DNA from: Mesorhizobium sp. B2-3-12
GTDB lineage: Bacteria > Pseudomonadota > Alphaproteobacteria > Rhizobiales > Rhizobiaceae
Direction: 5' to 3'
Length of the DNA stretch: 64,000 nt
Assembly (NCBI RefSeq): GCF_006442205.1
Contig: NZ_VFVR01000001.1
Coordinates: 868,001-932,000 of the forward strand
Shown here: positions 31,571 through 39,469 of the stretch, one piece after another
How the letters are laid out: each line of letters starts with the position of its first letter
How positions within the stretch are numbered: position 1 is the first letter of the stretch
The notes under the pieces: model-generated
The model's input: only the letters and a program-made list of their open reading frames with translations
Told to the model about the DNA's origin: nothing
Databases searched by the model: none
Position numbers and translations under genes: made by a program

Positions 31571-31654
31571 AGGTTTCGGGTGGCCCTTGTCGCCGAACCC
31601 GATATGGCTTCCGTCTGGCTGGCCGGCCTGGAGCCGCCTTGGGGGACAAATCAC

Positions 31655-32569
31655 ATGGCGATAGCAGCAACCGCCCCACGGGGACCGATGGCGCTCAAGG
31701 ACTGGGGCCAGTTGCTGCTGCTTGGCGCGATCTGGGGCGGCTCGTTCTTCTTCGCCCGCATCGCGGTGGCGGAACTTAACCCGCTGGTGCTGGTGCTGTT
31801 TCGCGTCGCTATCGCGGCGGTCGCGCTGCAGGTCTATCTCGGCCTACGCGGCCCGTCCTTCCGCCTCGCTCTGCCGCATGCCGGCCTGTTCTTCCTGCTG
31901 GCCCTCACCAACAACGTCGTCCCCTTCTCGCTGATCTTCGCCGGCCAGACCCAGTTGGGCGCCGGTGTCGCCTCCGTCCTCAACGCCACGACGCCGTTCT
32001 GGACGCTGATCCTCGCCAACGCCCTGACCTCGGACGAAAAACTGTCCTGGAACAAGCTCGCCGGCATCGCGCTCGGCATCGCCGGCACGGCTGTCATGAT
32101 CGGTCCAGGCCTGATTGCCAACCTGGGCGGCCCGGCCTGGGCGAAGTTCGCGCTGATCGGCGCCTCGCTATCCTATGGCGTCGCGCTGATGGTCGCCCGC
32201 CGCTTCAAGGGCGTGCCCTCGCCGGTCATCGCCACCGGACAGTTGACGGCCTCGACCATCATCATGATCCCGATCGTGCTCTTCGCCCATGGCACGTCCG
32301 GCCTGTTCTCCGCTTCGCCGCCGGTCTGGGCGGCCGTGCTGGCGCTGGCGCTCCTGTCCACCGCCTTTGCCTACATCCTCTACTTCAACCTCGTCGCCTC
32401 GGCCGGCGCCACCAACGCTTCGCTGGTCACCCTGGTCGTGCCGGCCAGCGCCATGCTGCTCGGTTTTCTTTTCCTGGGCGAACGGCTCGAACTGTTCGAG
32501 ATCGGCGGCGTGGTGCTGATCGGCCTTGGCCTCGTCACCATCGACGGACGCATATTCGCGCGCCGCTAA
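31655..32569 (+). CDS. DMT-family transporter (EamA type)
   Basis: 304-residue inner-membrane protein with ten hydrophobic segments in two EamA repeats (about 10-140 and 150-298). It begins LLLLGAIWGGSFFFARIAV, typical of the family, and its second half ends GFLFLGERLELFEIGGVVLIGLGL. Start taken at MAIAATAPRGP, preceded by GGGGGA. Substrate unknown; many relatives export metabolites or amino acids. Divergent from the decarboxylase gene, but export of polyamines would be speculation. Confidence 0.88.
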   Translation: MAIAATAPRGPMALKDWGQLLLLGAIWGGSFFFARIAVAELNPLVLVLFRVAIAAVALQVYLGLRGPSFRLALPHAGLFFLLALTNNVVPFSLIFAGQTQLGAGVASVLNATTPFWTLILANALTSDEKLSWNKLAGIALGIAGTAVMIGPGLIANLGGPAWAKFALIGASLSYGVALMVARRFKGVPSPVIATGQLTASTIIMIPIVLFAHGTSGLFSASPPVWAAVLALALLSTAFAYILYFNLVASAGATNASLVTLVVPASAMLLGFLFLGERLELFEIGGVVLIGLGLVTIDGRIFARR

Positions 32570-32758
32570 GGCGAGGCATGTCGCGAAAGTCGAATGTGAC
32601 TTTCGCGGAGGTAGCGCTGTCATGACACACCAACGACACCGTCCCGCCACAATTTATTCACAGGTCCGAAGCGGGGTTTTGACAAGGAGTTTCAACGGCT
32701 AACGGCGAAACTTGGGTCGCAAAATCCACAATCACGTCGCAATGCAGCATATTTTCCG

Positions 32759-32786
32759 CTTGCCTGTGGCACAAATGAACCTAGAC
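32759..32786 (+). promoter_or_regulatory. Candidate promoter of the 28-residue membrane protein gene
   Basis: CTTGCC (32759-32764), 16 bases, CTAGAC (32781-32786) resembles the alphaproteobacterial housekeeping promoter (CTTGAC, 16-17 bases, CTATAT). The predicted start would leave a leader of about 27 bases. The remaining 32570-32758 shows nothing clear. Confidence 0.4.
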
Positions 32787-32819
32787 TCCGGGGATAGCTC
32801 TTTAAGAGGAGGCTATGTC

Positions 32820-32906
32820 ATGGGACTTACGAGGCCAATCAACGCATTGATGATTTGTGCTGCGTTTGCTTTCATCGGCGCCCTCATTATGGGCGTCCTT
32901 CCCTGA
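32820..32906 (+). CDS. 28-residue single-span membrane microprotein
   Basis: Reads MGLTRPINALMICAAFAFIG then eight more residues (ALIMGVLP). A perfect AGGAGG (32807-32812) sits 7 bases before the ATG, a candidate promoter lies upstream and a strong terminator downstream, so it looks like a dedicated small transcription unit. One hydrophobic helix (about residues 8-27) after a short positive N-terminus suggests an inner-membrane microprotein with its N-terminus in the cytoplasm. Function unknown. In-frame ATGs further upstream lack a ribosome-binding site. Confidence 0.7.
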   Translation: MGLTRPINALMICAAFAFIGALIMGVLP

Positions 32907-32953
32907 ACCCGCCAAGACGGGGAAGACCAGCACCTAATAGTCCAACCAATTCG

Positions 32954-32980
32954 AAAGGCCGGGTTTTTACCCGGCCTTTT
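32954..32980. terminator. Strong bidirectional rho-independent terminator
   Basis: AAAGGCCGGG and CCCGGCCTTT form a 10-bp stem around a short T/A loop, with a T-run on the plus strand after the microprotein gene and an A-tract giving U-rich sequence on the minus strand after metF (whose stop is at 32998). It probably ends both convergent transcripts. Confidence 0.88.
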
Positions 32981-32997
32981 GCTTGTCCGGCTGACCC

Positions 32998-33915
32998 CTA
33001 GGCGGCAGCCGATCCGGCCACGTCCGGCTCGTGCGAGCGGATGCCGATCATGTGACAGACGGCGAAGACGAGATCGGCCCGGTTCATCGTATAGAAGTGA
33101 AAATCGCCGACGCCGCGCTCGACCAGGTCCAGGACCTGTTCGGCGGCCACCGCGGATGCCACCAGCGCATGCGTCTGCGGGTCGTTCTGCAGGCCATCGA
33201 AGCGCTCGGCCAGCCACGCCGGCACCAGCGCACCGCAGCGCGCCGAGAAATTGGCGACCTGGGTGAAATTGTGCACCGGCAGGATGCCTGGCACGATCGG
33301 AATGTAGATGCCGGCCCGGCGCGCGCGCTCGACGTAACGCTCGTAGAGATCGTTGTCGAAAAAGAACTGGGTGATCGCCCGCGTCGCGCCATTGTCGACC
33401 TTGCGCTTGAGCATGTCGATGTCGGTGGCGAAATCGGGGCTTTCCGGGTGCTTTTCGGGATAGGCAGAAACCGAGATGTCGAAATCGCCGGCGCCCTTCA
33501 GCGCGCCCACCAGCTCGGCGCCATTGGCGTAGCCGTCCGGATGCGGCCGGTAGGCAGCCCCGACGCCTTCCGCCGGATCGCCGCGCAAGGCGACGAAGCG
33601 CTTCACGCCCATGTCGGTGAATTCCCGGATCACGGCGTCGACCTGGTGGCGGGCCGCGTCGACGCAGGTCATGTGCGCGGCCGGCGTCAGGCTGGTCTCC
33701 TTCAGGATGCGGCCGATGGTGCGCGCGGTACGCTCACGCGTCGAACCGCCGGCGCCATAGGTCACCGAGACGAATTTCGGCTGCAGCGGCTCCAGCCTTG
33801 TGACCGTATCCCACAGCCTCGCCTCCATCTCGTCGTTCTTCGGCGGGAAGAACTCGAACGAAACCCTGACCTTGTCGCCGATATCGGGACGGCGGGAAAA
33901 GCGAAACTGGTTCAT
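32998..33915 (-). CDS. metF: 5,10-methylenetetrahydrofolate reductase
   Basis: Flavoenzyme that makes 5-methyl-THF for methionine synthesis. The 305 residues have VSFEFFPPKNDEME at the start (catalytic Glu), SVTYGAGGSTRERT, FVALRGDPAEG, ISVSAYPEKHPESPDF and FFDNDLYERYVERARRAGI. The start overlaps the upstream regulator stop by one base (TGATG), so the two are co-translated. Confidence 0.96.
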   Translation of the reverse strand: MNQFRFSRRPDIGDKVRVSFEFFPPKNDEMEARLWDTVTRLEPLQPKFVSVTYGAGGSTRERTARTIGRILKETSLTPAAHMTCVDAARHQVDAVIREFTDMGVKRFVALRGDPAEGVGAAYRPHPDGYANGAELVGALKGAGDFDISVSAYPEKHPESPDFATDIDMLKRKVDNGATRAITQFFFDNDLYERYVERARRAGIYIPIVPGILPVHNFTQVANFSARCGALVPAWLAERFDGLQNDPQTHALVASAVAAEQVLDLVERGVGDFHFYTMNRADLVFAVCHMIGIRSHEPDVAGSAAA

Positions 33916-34937
33916 CAGGCGATTTCCCCTATCGAGCTCACTCTGGTCTGCTGGCTGGCATTGGCGGGATCAGCGATCAGCAGGCGCCGGTCGCGGCCAA
34001 GCCAAAGCTTGACGGTCAGCCTGGCCTCGTTGCCGCCGCGCGGTTCGAATTCCTGGGCATCCTCGAGATCGAGGCCGGCTTCGGAGAACCACTCGCCGAT
34101 CTGCCGGTCGGAAAAGCCGAGACGCATATGGGCATGCTCGTCGCGCAGGAATTCCAGCGCGTGCGGCGCGAAATCGACGATGACCAGACGGCCCGCGGGG
34201 CGCAGCAGCCGCGCCGCCTCATGGATGGCGCGGGCGGGATCGTCGAGATAATGCAGCACCTGGTGGATGGTGACGAGATCGAACGCATCGCGCTCAACCG
34301 GCGGCGAGAAGATATCGCCCTGCCGCACCTGTGCATTCGAGACGCCGGCCTTGTCGAGATTGGCGCGTGCCACGGTCAGCATCTCGCGCGACATGTCGAT
34401 GCCGACACCGCGCCGGTAGAGCGGCGAGAAGATTTCGAGCAGCCGCCCGGTGCCGGTGCCAAGGTCGAGCATGGACTGGAACGGCCGCTTGCCGACCAGC
34501 TTCAGCATCGCGGCCTCCACGGCGCGGTCGGGCACATGCAGCGAACGGATATGATCCCAGCTCGCGGCGTTCTGCGAAAAATACTCGGTGGCGCGGTCCT
34601 GGCGCTTGCGCTTGACGGAAGCCAGCCGCTCCAGATCGCGCTCGACCTGCGGGTCGGCGTCACGAATGCCGGCCACCAGCCTCAGCACGAAATCGCGCGC
34701 CGAATCGGCATCCGACAAGCGGAAGAATGCCCATGACCCTTCCTGGTAGCGGCCGATCAGCCCCGCTTCGAGCAGCAGTTTCAGATGCCGCGAGACACGT
34801 GGCTGCGACTGGCCGAGAATCTCGGTAAGGTCGGACACTGTGAGGTCGCCGCGCGACAACAGTGCCAATATGCGCAGCCGGCTGGATTCGGCCGCAGCCT
34901 TCAGCGTATCCACCATGGTGTCGAGCGAAACGTGCAT
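33915..34937 (-). CDS. sahR: SahR-like ArsR regulator fused to SAM-dependent methyltransferase
   Basis: 340-residue two-domain protein. Residues about 8-95 are an ArsR winged helix (LRILALLSRGDLTVSDLTEILGQSQPRVSRHLKLL); about 115-320 form a methyltransferase fold with MLDLGTGTGRLLEIF (motif I) and GVGIDMSREML. Proteins of this form (SahR) sense S-adenosylhomocysteine and control the methionine/SAM cycle in Proteobacteria. Co-translation with metF and a perfect palindrome directly upstream fit that role; whether the methyltransferase domain is catalytic or only binds ligand is open. Confidence 0.85.
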   Translation of the reverse strand: MHVSLDTMVDTLKAAAESSRLRILALLSRGDLTVSDLTEILGQSQPRVSRHLKLLLEAGLIGRYQEGSWAFFRLSDADSARDFVLRLVAGIRDADPQVERDLERLASVKRKRQDRATEYFSQNAASWDHIRSLHVPDRAVEAAMLKLVGKRPFQSMLDLGTGTGRLLEIFSPLYRRGVGIDMSREMLTVARANLDKAGVSNAQVRQGDIFSPPVERDAFDLVTIHQVLHYLDDPARAIHEAARLLRPAGRLVIVDFAPHALEFLRDEHAHMRLGFSDRQIGEWFSEAGLDLEDAQEFEPRGGNEARLTVKLWLGRDRRLLIADPANASQQTRVSSIGEIA

Positions 34938-34961
34938 GAGCGCATTCTCTTTGAAAAAGAT

Positions 34962-34977
34962 ATAAACATATGTTTAT
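34962..34977. promoter_or_regulatory. Palindromic operator upstream of sahR-metF
   Basis: ATAAACATATGTTTAT is a perfect 16-bp palindrome ending 25 bases before the sahR start, in an AT-rich island within GC-rich sequence. Its place at the promoter of an ArsR-family gene makes it the likely autoregulatory site. Confidence 0.7.
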
Positions 34978-35115
34978 GTCGATTTTTAAAACCGTGCAAG
35001 CGCTATGTCGCTCCCGGACAACAAAATGCCGCATGCGTGTTTTTCCGGTGCGTACCACGGCAAAATGTGGTGCGGTCTTGGGGCAATGACAGGCACCAGC
35101 GCTGAGATGGGCAGA

Positions 35116-35640
35116 ATGAGCGAACCGCGTGAGATGTTCGAGGCACGCGAAGGCGAGCGGAGACTGGAGCAGGATCCGGCGACGATGCCGCCCGATGGCG
35201 GCATCGTCTTCATCGGCCGCATCGCCTCACCTTGGATCACCCGGGAAAGCTGCCCGAAGAACATGCGCACGGCGCGCGAGAGAGGACAGCCCGCGGTGCT
35301 CACCATCGAAGCGCCCTATCGAGAAGGTCTGCGCGGACTGGAGCGCGCCAGCCACGTCGTCATCCTCTCCTGGCTGCACCACGCGCCGCGGAATCTGATC
35401 GTGCAAAAACCCCGCCATGCGGCTGATGCCAAAGGCGTATTCGGCCTGCGCTCGCCGGCCCGACCGAACCCGATCGGCCTGCATGTAGCCAAGCTCGTCG
35501 CGCTCGACGTCTCCACCGGACGCATCGACCTCGACGCCATCGACGTGCTCGACGGCACGCCGGTCATCGACATCAAGCCCTATTTCGCCTCGACCGACGC
35601 CATTGCCGAGGCGACCGTTGAGGGGCGCGAGGAGCGATGA
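35116..35640 (+). CDS. trmO: tRNA (N6-threonylcarbamoyladenosine37-N6)-methyltransferase, TsaA/TrmO family
   Basis: TrmO methylates t6A37 in threonine tRNAs using SAM. The 174-residue product has GIVFIGRIASPW, RESCPKNMRTARERGQPAVLTI, YREGLRGLERASHVVILSWLHHA, GVFGLRSPARPNPIGLHVAKL, and LDGTPVIDIKPYF, the family's conserved order. The frame extends upstream; I chose MSEPREMF, though ATGs at 35107 and further up are possible because the ribosome-binding site is weak. Four-base overlap with the next gene. Confidence 0.85.
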   Translation: MSEPREMFEAREGERRLEQDPATMPPDGGIVFIGRIASPWITRESCPKNMRTARERGQPAVLTIEAPYREGLRGLERASHVVILSWLHHAPRNLIVQKPRHAADAKGVFGLRSPARPNPIGLHVAKLVALDVSTGRIDLDAIDVLDGTPVIDIKPYFASTDAIAEATVEGREER

Positions 35641-35951
35641 GCGCGCCGACCGGCCGCCGCCGCGCCATCGCCAAGGCGCTGACAGCACTTCTACCGCTGG
35701 CCCCCTATGCTGACATGGAAAAGATCCGCACCGACGCCGGCGCGGTGCATATGAAGACCTTACCGCCGACGATCGCGGTCTGGCTGGCGACGATTGCGCA
35801 TGTCCGTCACATGCACACGGACTACGAAAAGCTGCTCAGCGAGGGCTATGACCGCGACTCCGCGCGCTTCTTCGTCATCGAGCAGACCAACATCGTGCTC
35901 ACGCGCTGGCGCGCCACGCGGCTGCTCGACGCCGACGACGAAGAGGAATGA
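35637..35951 (+). CDS. DUF2293-type protein
   Basis: 104 residues, GRRRAIAKALTALLPLAPYADMEKIR at the start and IAVWLATIAHVRHMHTDYEKLLSEGYDRDSARFFV in the middle, an acidic C-terminus. I match it to the small DUF2293 family found in Alphaproteobacteria; no function is known. The HTDYEKLL...GYD...ARFFV part looks like a conserved helical motif. Translationally coupled to trmO, suggesting a shared role in tRNA or nucleic-acid biology, which is inference. Confidence 0.7.
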   Translation: MSAPTGRRRAIAKALTALLPLAPYADMEKIRTDAGAVHMKTLPPTIAVWLATIAHVRHMHTDYEKLLSEGYDRDSARFFVIEQTNIVLTRWRATRLLDADDEEE

Positions 35952-36088
35952 GGCTATGCCGGACGGAACAGTGCTCACCTCGCCATGCTGGCCGGATCGC
36001 CATATCGAGGACGACTGAAGTCGGACGACTGGCTCTATGCGCCCGGCCTGCCGCCGATAGCTTGTGAGGCAATGGCCAGGAGCTGCCG

Positions 36089-37045
36089 ATGAGCCAAATC
36101 GCACAGGATACACCGCCGCCGCCTGTGGTGAGCGATCGCCACATCGACCCGCATTCCTATCCCGACGGCATTGCCTTCCTCGATGGCCAGTACCTGCCGA
36201 TGTCGCAAGCCAAGGTCTCGGTGCTGGATTGGGGATTTCTGCACTCCGACGCCACTTACGATACGGTGCATGTGTGGAACGGCCGCTTCTTCCGCCTCGA
36301 TCTGCATCTCGACCGTTTCTTCGGCGGATTGGAGAAGCTGCGCATGACGATCCCGTTCGATCGCGACGGCATCGCCGAGATCCTGCACAATTGCACGGCA
36401 CTTTCGGGTCATCGCGCCGCCTATGTCGAGATGCTGTGCACGCGCGGCGCTTCGCCGAGCTTCAGCCGCGACCCGCGCCAGGCGATCAACCGCTTCATGG
36501 CGTTCGCCGTGCCGTTCGGCTCGGTCGCCAATGCCGAGCAGTTGCAGCGGGGCCTGCATGTCGCCATCAGCGACAAGGTGCGCATTCCGCCAGCCTCGAT
36601 CGATCCGGCGATCAAGAACTACCACTGGCTCGATCTCGTGCGCGGCCTCTACGATGCCTACGATCGCGGCGCCGAGACCGCGCTCATTCTCGACTTCAAC
36701 GGCAATGTCGCCGAAGGCCCGGGCTTCAACGTCTTCCGCGTCAAGGACGGCGTGCTGGCGACACCGGCCATTGGCGTGCTGCCGGGCATCACCCGCCGCA
36801 CCGTCTTCGATCTCTGTGGCGAGGAAGGCCTCACCGCGAAGGCCGCCGATGTCAGCATCGCCTCGCTCAAGGCCGCCGACGAGGTCTTCATCACCTCCAC
36901 CGCCGGCGGCATCATGCCGGTGACGAAGGTTGACGGTGCCGACATCGCCGGCGGCAAGGTCGGACCGATCACCAGCCGGCTGATGGCGCTCTACTGGCAA
37001 AAGCACGACGACCCCGCCTGGTCGACCGAGGTGCACTACCCCTGA
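36089..37045 (+). CDS. Class IV aminotransferase (branched-chain or D-amino-acid type)
   Basis: 318-residue PLP fold type IV protein. An N-terminal extension of about 25 residues precedes AFLDGQYLPMSQAKVSVLDWGFLHSDATYDTVHVWNGRFFRLDLHLDRF. IDPAIKNYHWLDLVRGLYDAYDRGAE carries the PLP lysine, and ITSTAGGIMPV is the phosphate-binding loop. This could be a branched-chain aminotransferase-like enzyme, a D-amino-acid aminotransferase or an aminodeoxychorismate lyase; the pattern does not decide. No operon partners with a clear pathway. Confidence 0.82.
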   Translation: MSQIAQDTPPPPVVSDRHIDPHSYPDGIAFLDGQYLPMSQAKVSVLDWGFLHSDATYDTVHVWNGRFFRLDLHLDRFFGGLEKLRMTIPFDRDGIAEILHNCTALSGHRAAYVEMLCTRGASPSFSRDPRQAINRFMAFAVPFGSVANAEQLQRGLHVAISDKVRIPPASIDPAIKNYHWLDLVRGLYDAYDRGAETALILDFNGNVAEGPGFNVFRVKDGVLATPAIGVLPGITRRTVFDLCGEEGLTAKAADVSIASLKAADEVFITSTAGGIMPVTKVDGADIAGGKVGPITSRLMALYWQKHDDPAWSTEVHYP

Positions 37046-37051
37046 CTAAGC

Positions 37052-37085
37052 GGCGCCTGGTCAGAGATCAGAAGGCGCCTTGTTC
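37052..37085 (+). terminator. Probable terminator after the class IV aminotransferase gene
   Basis: GGCGCCT (37052-37058) and AGGCGCC (37073-37079) form a 7-bp stem followed by TTGTTC, 7 bases after the stop codon at 37045. A second hairpin (AAAGCGGA, 37139-37146, with TCCGCTTT, 37153-37160, followed by T's) lies before the next gene and may be a backup terminator or a leader hairpin. Confidence 0.5.
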
Positions 37086-37200
37086 AAAAAGATTTCCCCT
37101 CGCCTCTGGAAAATCGCCGGACAGGCCGTATATGCCCGAAAGCGGAGAAGCCTCCGCTTTTATCCAGAAATTACGCCCGCAGGGGCAAGGATTCCACATC

Positions 37201-38040
37201 ATGACATCCAAGGTTTGGTTCATCACCGGATCGTCCAAAGGCTTTGGCCGCGTCTGGGCCGAGGCTGCACTGGCGCGTGGCGACCGCGTTGCCGCGACCG
37301 CCCGTGACACAGGCACGCTCGCCGATCTCGTCGAAAGATACGGCGACAACATCGCCGCGATAAAGCTCGACGTCACCGACAAGAAAGCCGTCGATGCCGC
37401 TGTCGCCGAGGCGCACAAGCGCTTTGGCCGGCTCGACGTCGTCATCAACAATGCCGGCTACGGCCATTTCGGCGCCATCGAGGAAGTCAGCGAGCAGGAA
37501 GCCCGCGACCAGATCGAGACCAATGTGTTCGGCGCGCTCTGGGTCACGCAGGCTGCCCTGCCGATCATGCGGGCGCAGCGGTCCGGCCACATCATCCAGA
37601 TCTCGTCGATCGGCGGTGTCAATGCTTTTGCCTCGCTCGGCCTCTACCACGCCTCCAAATGGGCGCTGGAAGCCTTCAGCCAGTCGCTCGGCATCGAGGT
37701 CGCGGAATTCGGCATCCATGTCACGCTGGTCGAGCCGGGCGGTTTTTCCACCGACTGGTCGGGAGCATCGGCCAAGGTCTCCAAGCCGATCGAGGCCTAT
37801 GCGCCTGCCCGCGCCAAGATGGCCGAGCGCCGCGCCAGCTCGGTTGCCGGCGATCCCGAGGCGACCGGCCCGGCCATGCTTGCCATCGTCGATGCGGCCG
37901 AGCCGCCGCTCAGGGTATTCTTCGGCGATGGCGGCCTGCCGATGATCCGCCAGGAATACGCCAACCGCCTCGCCACCTGGGACAAGTGGGACCACGTCTC
38001 CGTCATGGCGCAAGGCGCCAACAAGAACCGCAAGGGCTGA
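37201..38040 (+). CDS. Short-chain dehydrogenase/reductase
   Basis: 279-residue classical SDR. WFITGSSKGFGRVWAEAAL is the NAD(P)-binding TGxxxGxG motif, VVINNAGYGHFG is NNAG, and SSIGGVNAFASLGLYHASKWALEAF supplies the catalytic Ser, Tyr and Lys (YHASK). Residues after the glycine loop (AATARDTGTL) suggest NADP. Start at MTSKVWFITG; the frame upstream has no ribosome-binding site. Substrate unknown. Confidence 0.88.
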   Translation: MTSKVWFITGSSKGFGRVWAEAALARGDRVAATARDTGTLADLVERYGDNIAAIKLDVTDKKAVDAAVAEAHKRFGRLDVVINNAGYGHFGAIEEVSEQEARDQIETNVFGALWVTQAALPIMRAQRSGHIIQISSIGGVNAFASLGLYHASKWALEAFSQSLGIEVAEFGIHVTLVEPGGFSTDWSGASAKVSKPIEAYAPARAKMAERRASSVAGDPEATGPAMLAIVDAAEPPLRVFFGDGGLPMIRQEYANRLATWDKWDHVSVMAQGANKNRKG

Positions 38041-38076
38041 CCTTTGCCGTTCTGCCACGCCGCCTCCCCGGCGTGG

Positions 38077-38694
38077 CTATGCCTTGTAGATCCACTGCTC
38101 CGGCACGCGCACCGAAATCTCTTCGCCGGTCCTGACGATGCCGGGCTTTTCAACCCAGGCGACGACGCCGCGCAACCGCTTCGCCGCCTTGGGAAACAAC
38201 AGCGCACCGGCTTCGACATCGGGCATTCCGACGTTCTCGGCGATCGATCGTCCGGCGATACGGCATGGTCCGTTTTGTGCGTCCACCTTGAGGGTCACGC
38301 CCCCCTTGAAGAACAACAGCGTGCCTGCCGGCAGCATCGAAAGATGCGGTACGCCTTCGATCACCAGATTGGCACCGATCCACTCGGGCCTGATTTCGGT
38401 GAGGCCCATCCGTTCGGCGACGATGGCCAGTTCGTCCGCCGCCACGATGGAGAGCTGCCTTTCATTGCGCATCTCGGTGCCGCGCGGATACCACGGCTCG
38501 CGTCCGCCCGAGCGCCGCGTCGGCCCGGCATGGAAATCGCCCGATATGCCGTCGAAACCCAGACGCAATTCATCCACAGGTCTTGTCTGGAAATGATCCG
38601 CTGGCGCGACATAGAGCGCGGCCGCGCGGGCAGTAAGCTTCTTCGCCGGGATGATTTCGACCGGCTTCTCGGCCTCGGGGAAGAGATCCAGCAT
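38077..38694 (-). CDS. MOSC-domain protein
   Basis: 205 residues, a MOSC domain (about 40-200) as in molybdenum cofactor sulfurases and related sulfur-carrier proteins: LGFDGISGDFHAGPTRRSGGREPWYPRGTEMRNERQLSIVAADEL, and GPCRIAGRSIAENVG with the conserved cysteine near the C-terminal part. It may bind or transfer metal-sulfur clusters; the actual target is unknown. Monocistronic. Confidence 0.82.
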   Translation of the reverse strand: MLDLFPEAEKPVEIIPAKKLTARAAALYVAPADHFQTRPVDELRLGFDGISGDFHAGPTRRSGGREPWYPRGTEMRNERQLSIVAADELAIVAERMGLTEIRPEWIGANLVIEGVPHLSMLPAGTLLFFKGGVTLKVDAQNGPCRIAGRSIAENVGMPDVEAGALLFPKAAKRLRGVVAWVEKPGIVRTGEEISVRVPEQWIYKA

Positions 38695-38888
38695 GGCGTT
38701 GCGTCCTTTCGCGAAGCATTGGAATAGCTGGCTGGGTTTGAAGACGTCCAGTCGAAATTGCTGATGGAAGGATCAGCCGCGACGATGCCGCTTGATCACA
38801 ACCTTCTTACCGCAAACCGGCGCGGCGCCGCATTGCCGCCGCGCCGCGCCGGCTTCATGGTGGTCCAGACCATGGATGGAGGTTCCGC

Positions 38889-39455
38889 ATGCGCCCCGGT
38901 ACGGCAATCGCAGCGCTTTGGCTGTTCTGGGTGGTATCCTGGATCCTCGCCGCATCCTGGGCCGATCCGGCCAAAAAGCGCGCCACCATTGGAGCGGAGG
39001 CCCGCTACCGCGTCTTCTGGCTGGCCGGCACCGCCCTGCTCTTCATTCCAGCGCACGGCTATGAAGGCCGGCTAAGATTGTGGGCTCCGACCCTTACCGA
39101 AGCCTGGGCCTGCGTTGCCCTGGTTGCGGTCGGCATCGCCTTCGCCTGGTGGGCGCGCATCCATCTGGGCAGGCTGTGGTCGGCCTCGGTCACCGCCAAG
39201 GCGGATCATCGCGTGGTCGACACCGGCCCCTATCGCCTGGTCCGGCATCCGATCTATACCGGGCTGCTCTTGTCGGTGCTCGCCACCATGGCGGCGAAGG
39301 GCACGATCTGGGGCATTGCGGGGACGGCGCTGCTCATCATCGGCGTCGTCGTGAAGGCAAGGCTGGAAGAGGGTTTGCTGCGCGGCGAACTTGGCCCCGC
39401 CTATGATGATTACGCGCGGCGAGTGCCGATGCTGGTTCCCTTCACGCCGGCCTGA
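38889..39455 (+). CDS. Isoprenylcysteine carboxyl methyltransferase-like membrane protein
   Basis: 188-residue integral membrane protein with about five hydrophobic segments. The C-terminal half has HRVVDTGPYRLVRHPIYTGLLLSVLATMAAKG and EEGLLRGELGPAYDDYARRVPMLVP, the ICMT/PEMT-type SAM-binding signature (RHPxYxG and the ExxL...Y motif). Bacterial relatives methylate unknown lipids or small molecules; prenyl-cysteine substrates are not expected. Confidence 0.82.
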   Translation: MRPGTAIAALWLFWVVSWILAASWADPAKKRATIGAEARYRVFWLAGTALLFIPAHGYEGRLRLWAPTLTEAWACVALVAVGIAFAWWARIHLGRLWSASVTAKADHRVVDTGPYRLVRHPIYTGLLLSVLATMAAKGTIWGIAGTALLIIGVVVKARLEEGLLRGELGPAYDDYARRVPMLVPFTPA

Positions 39456-39469
39456 CGCGCAGCCCTCGG

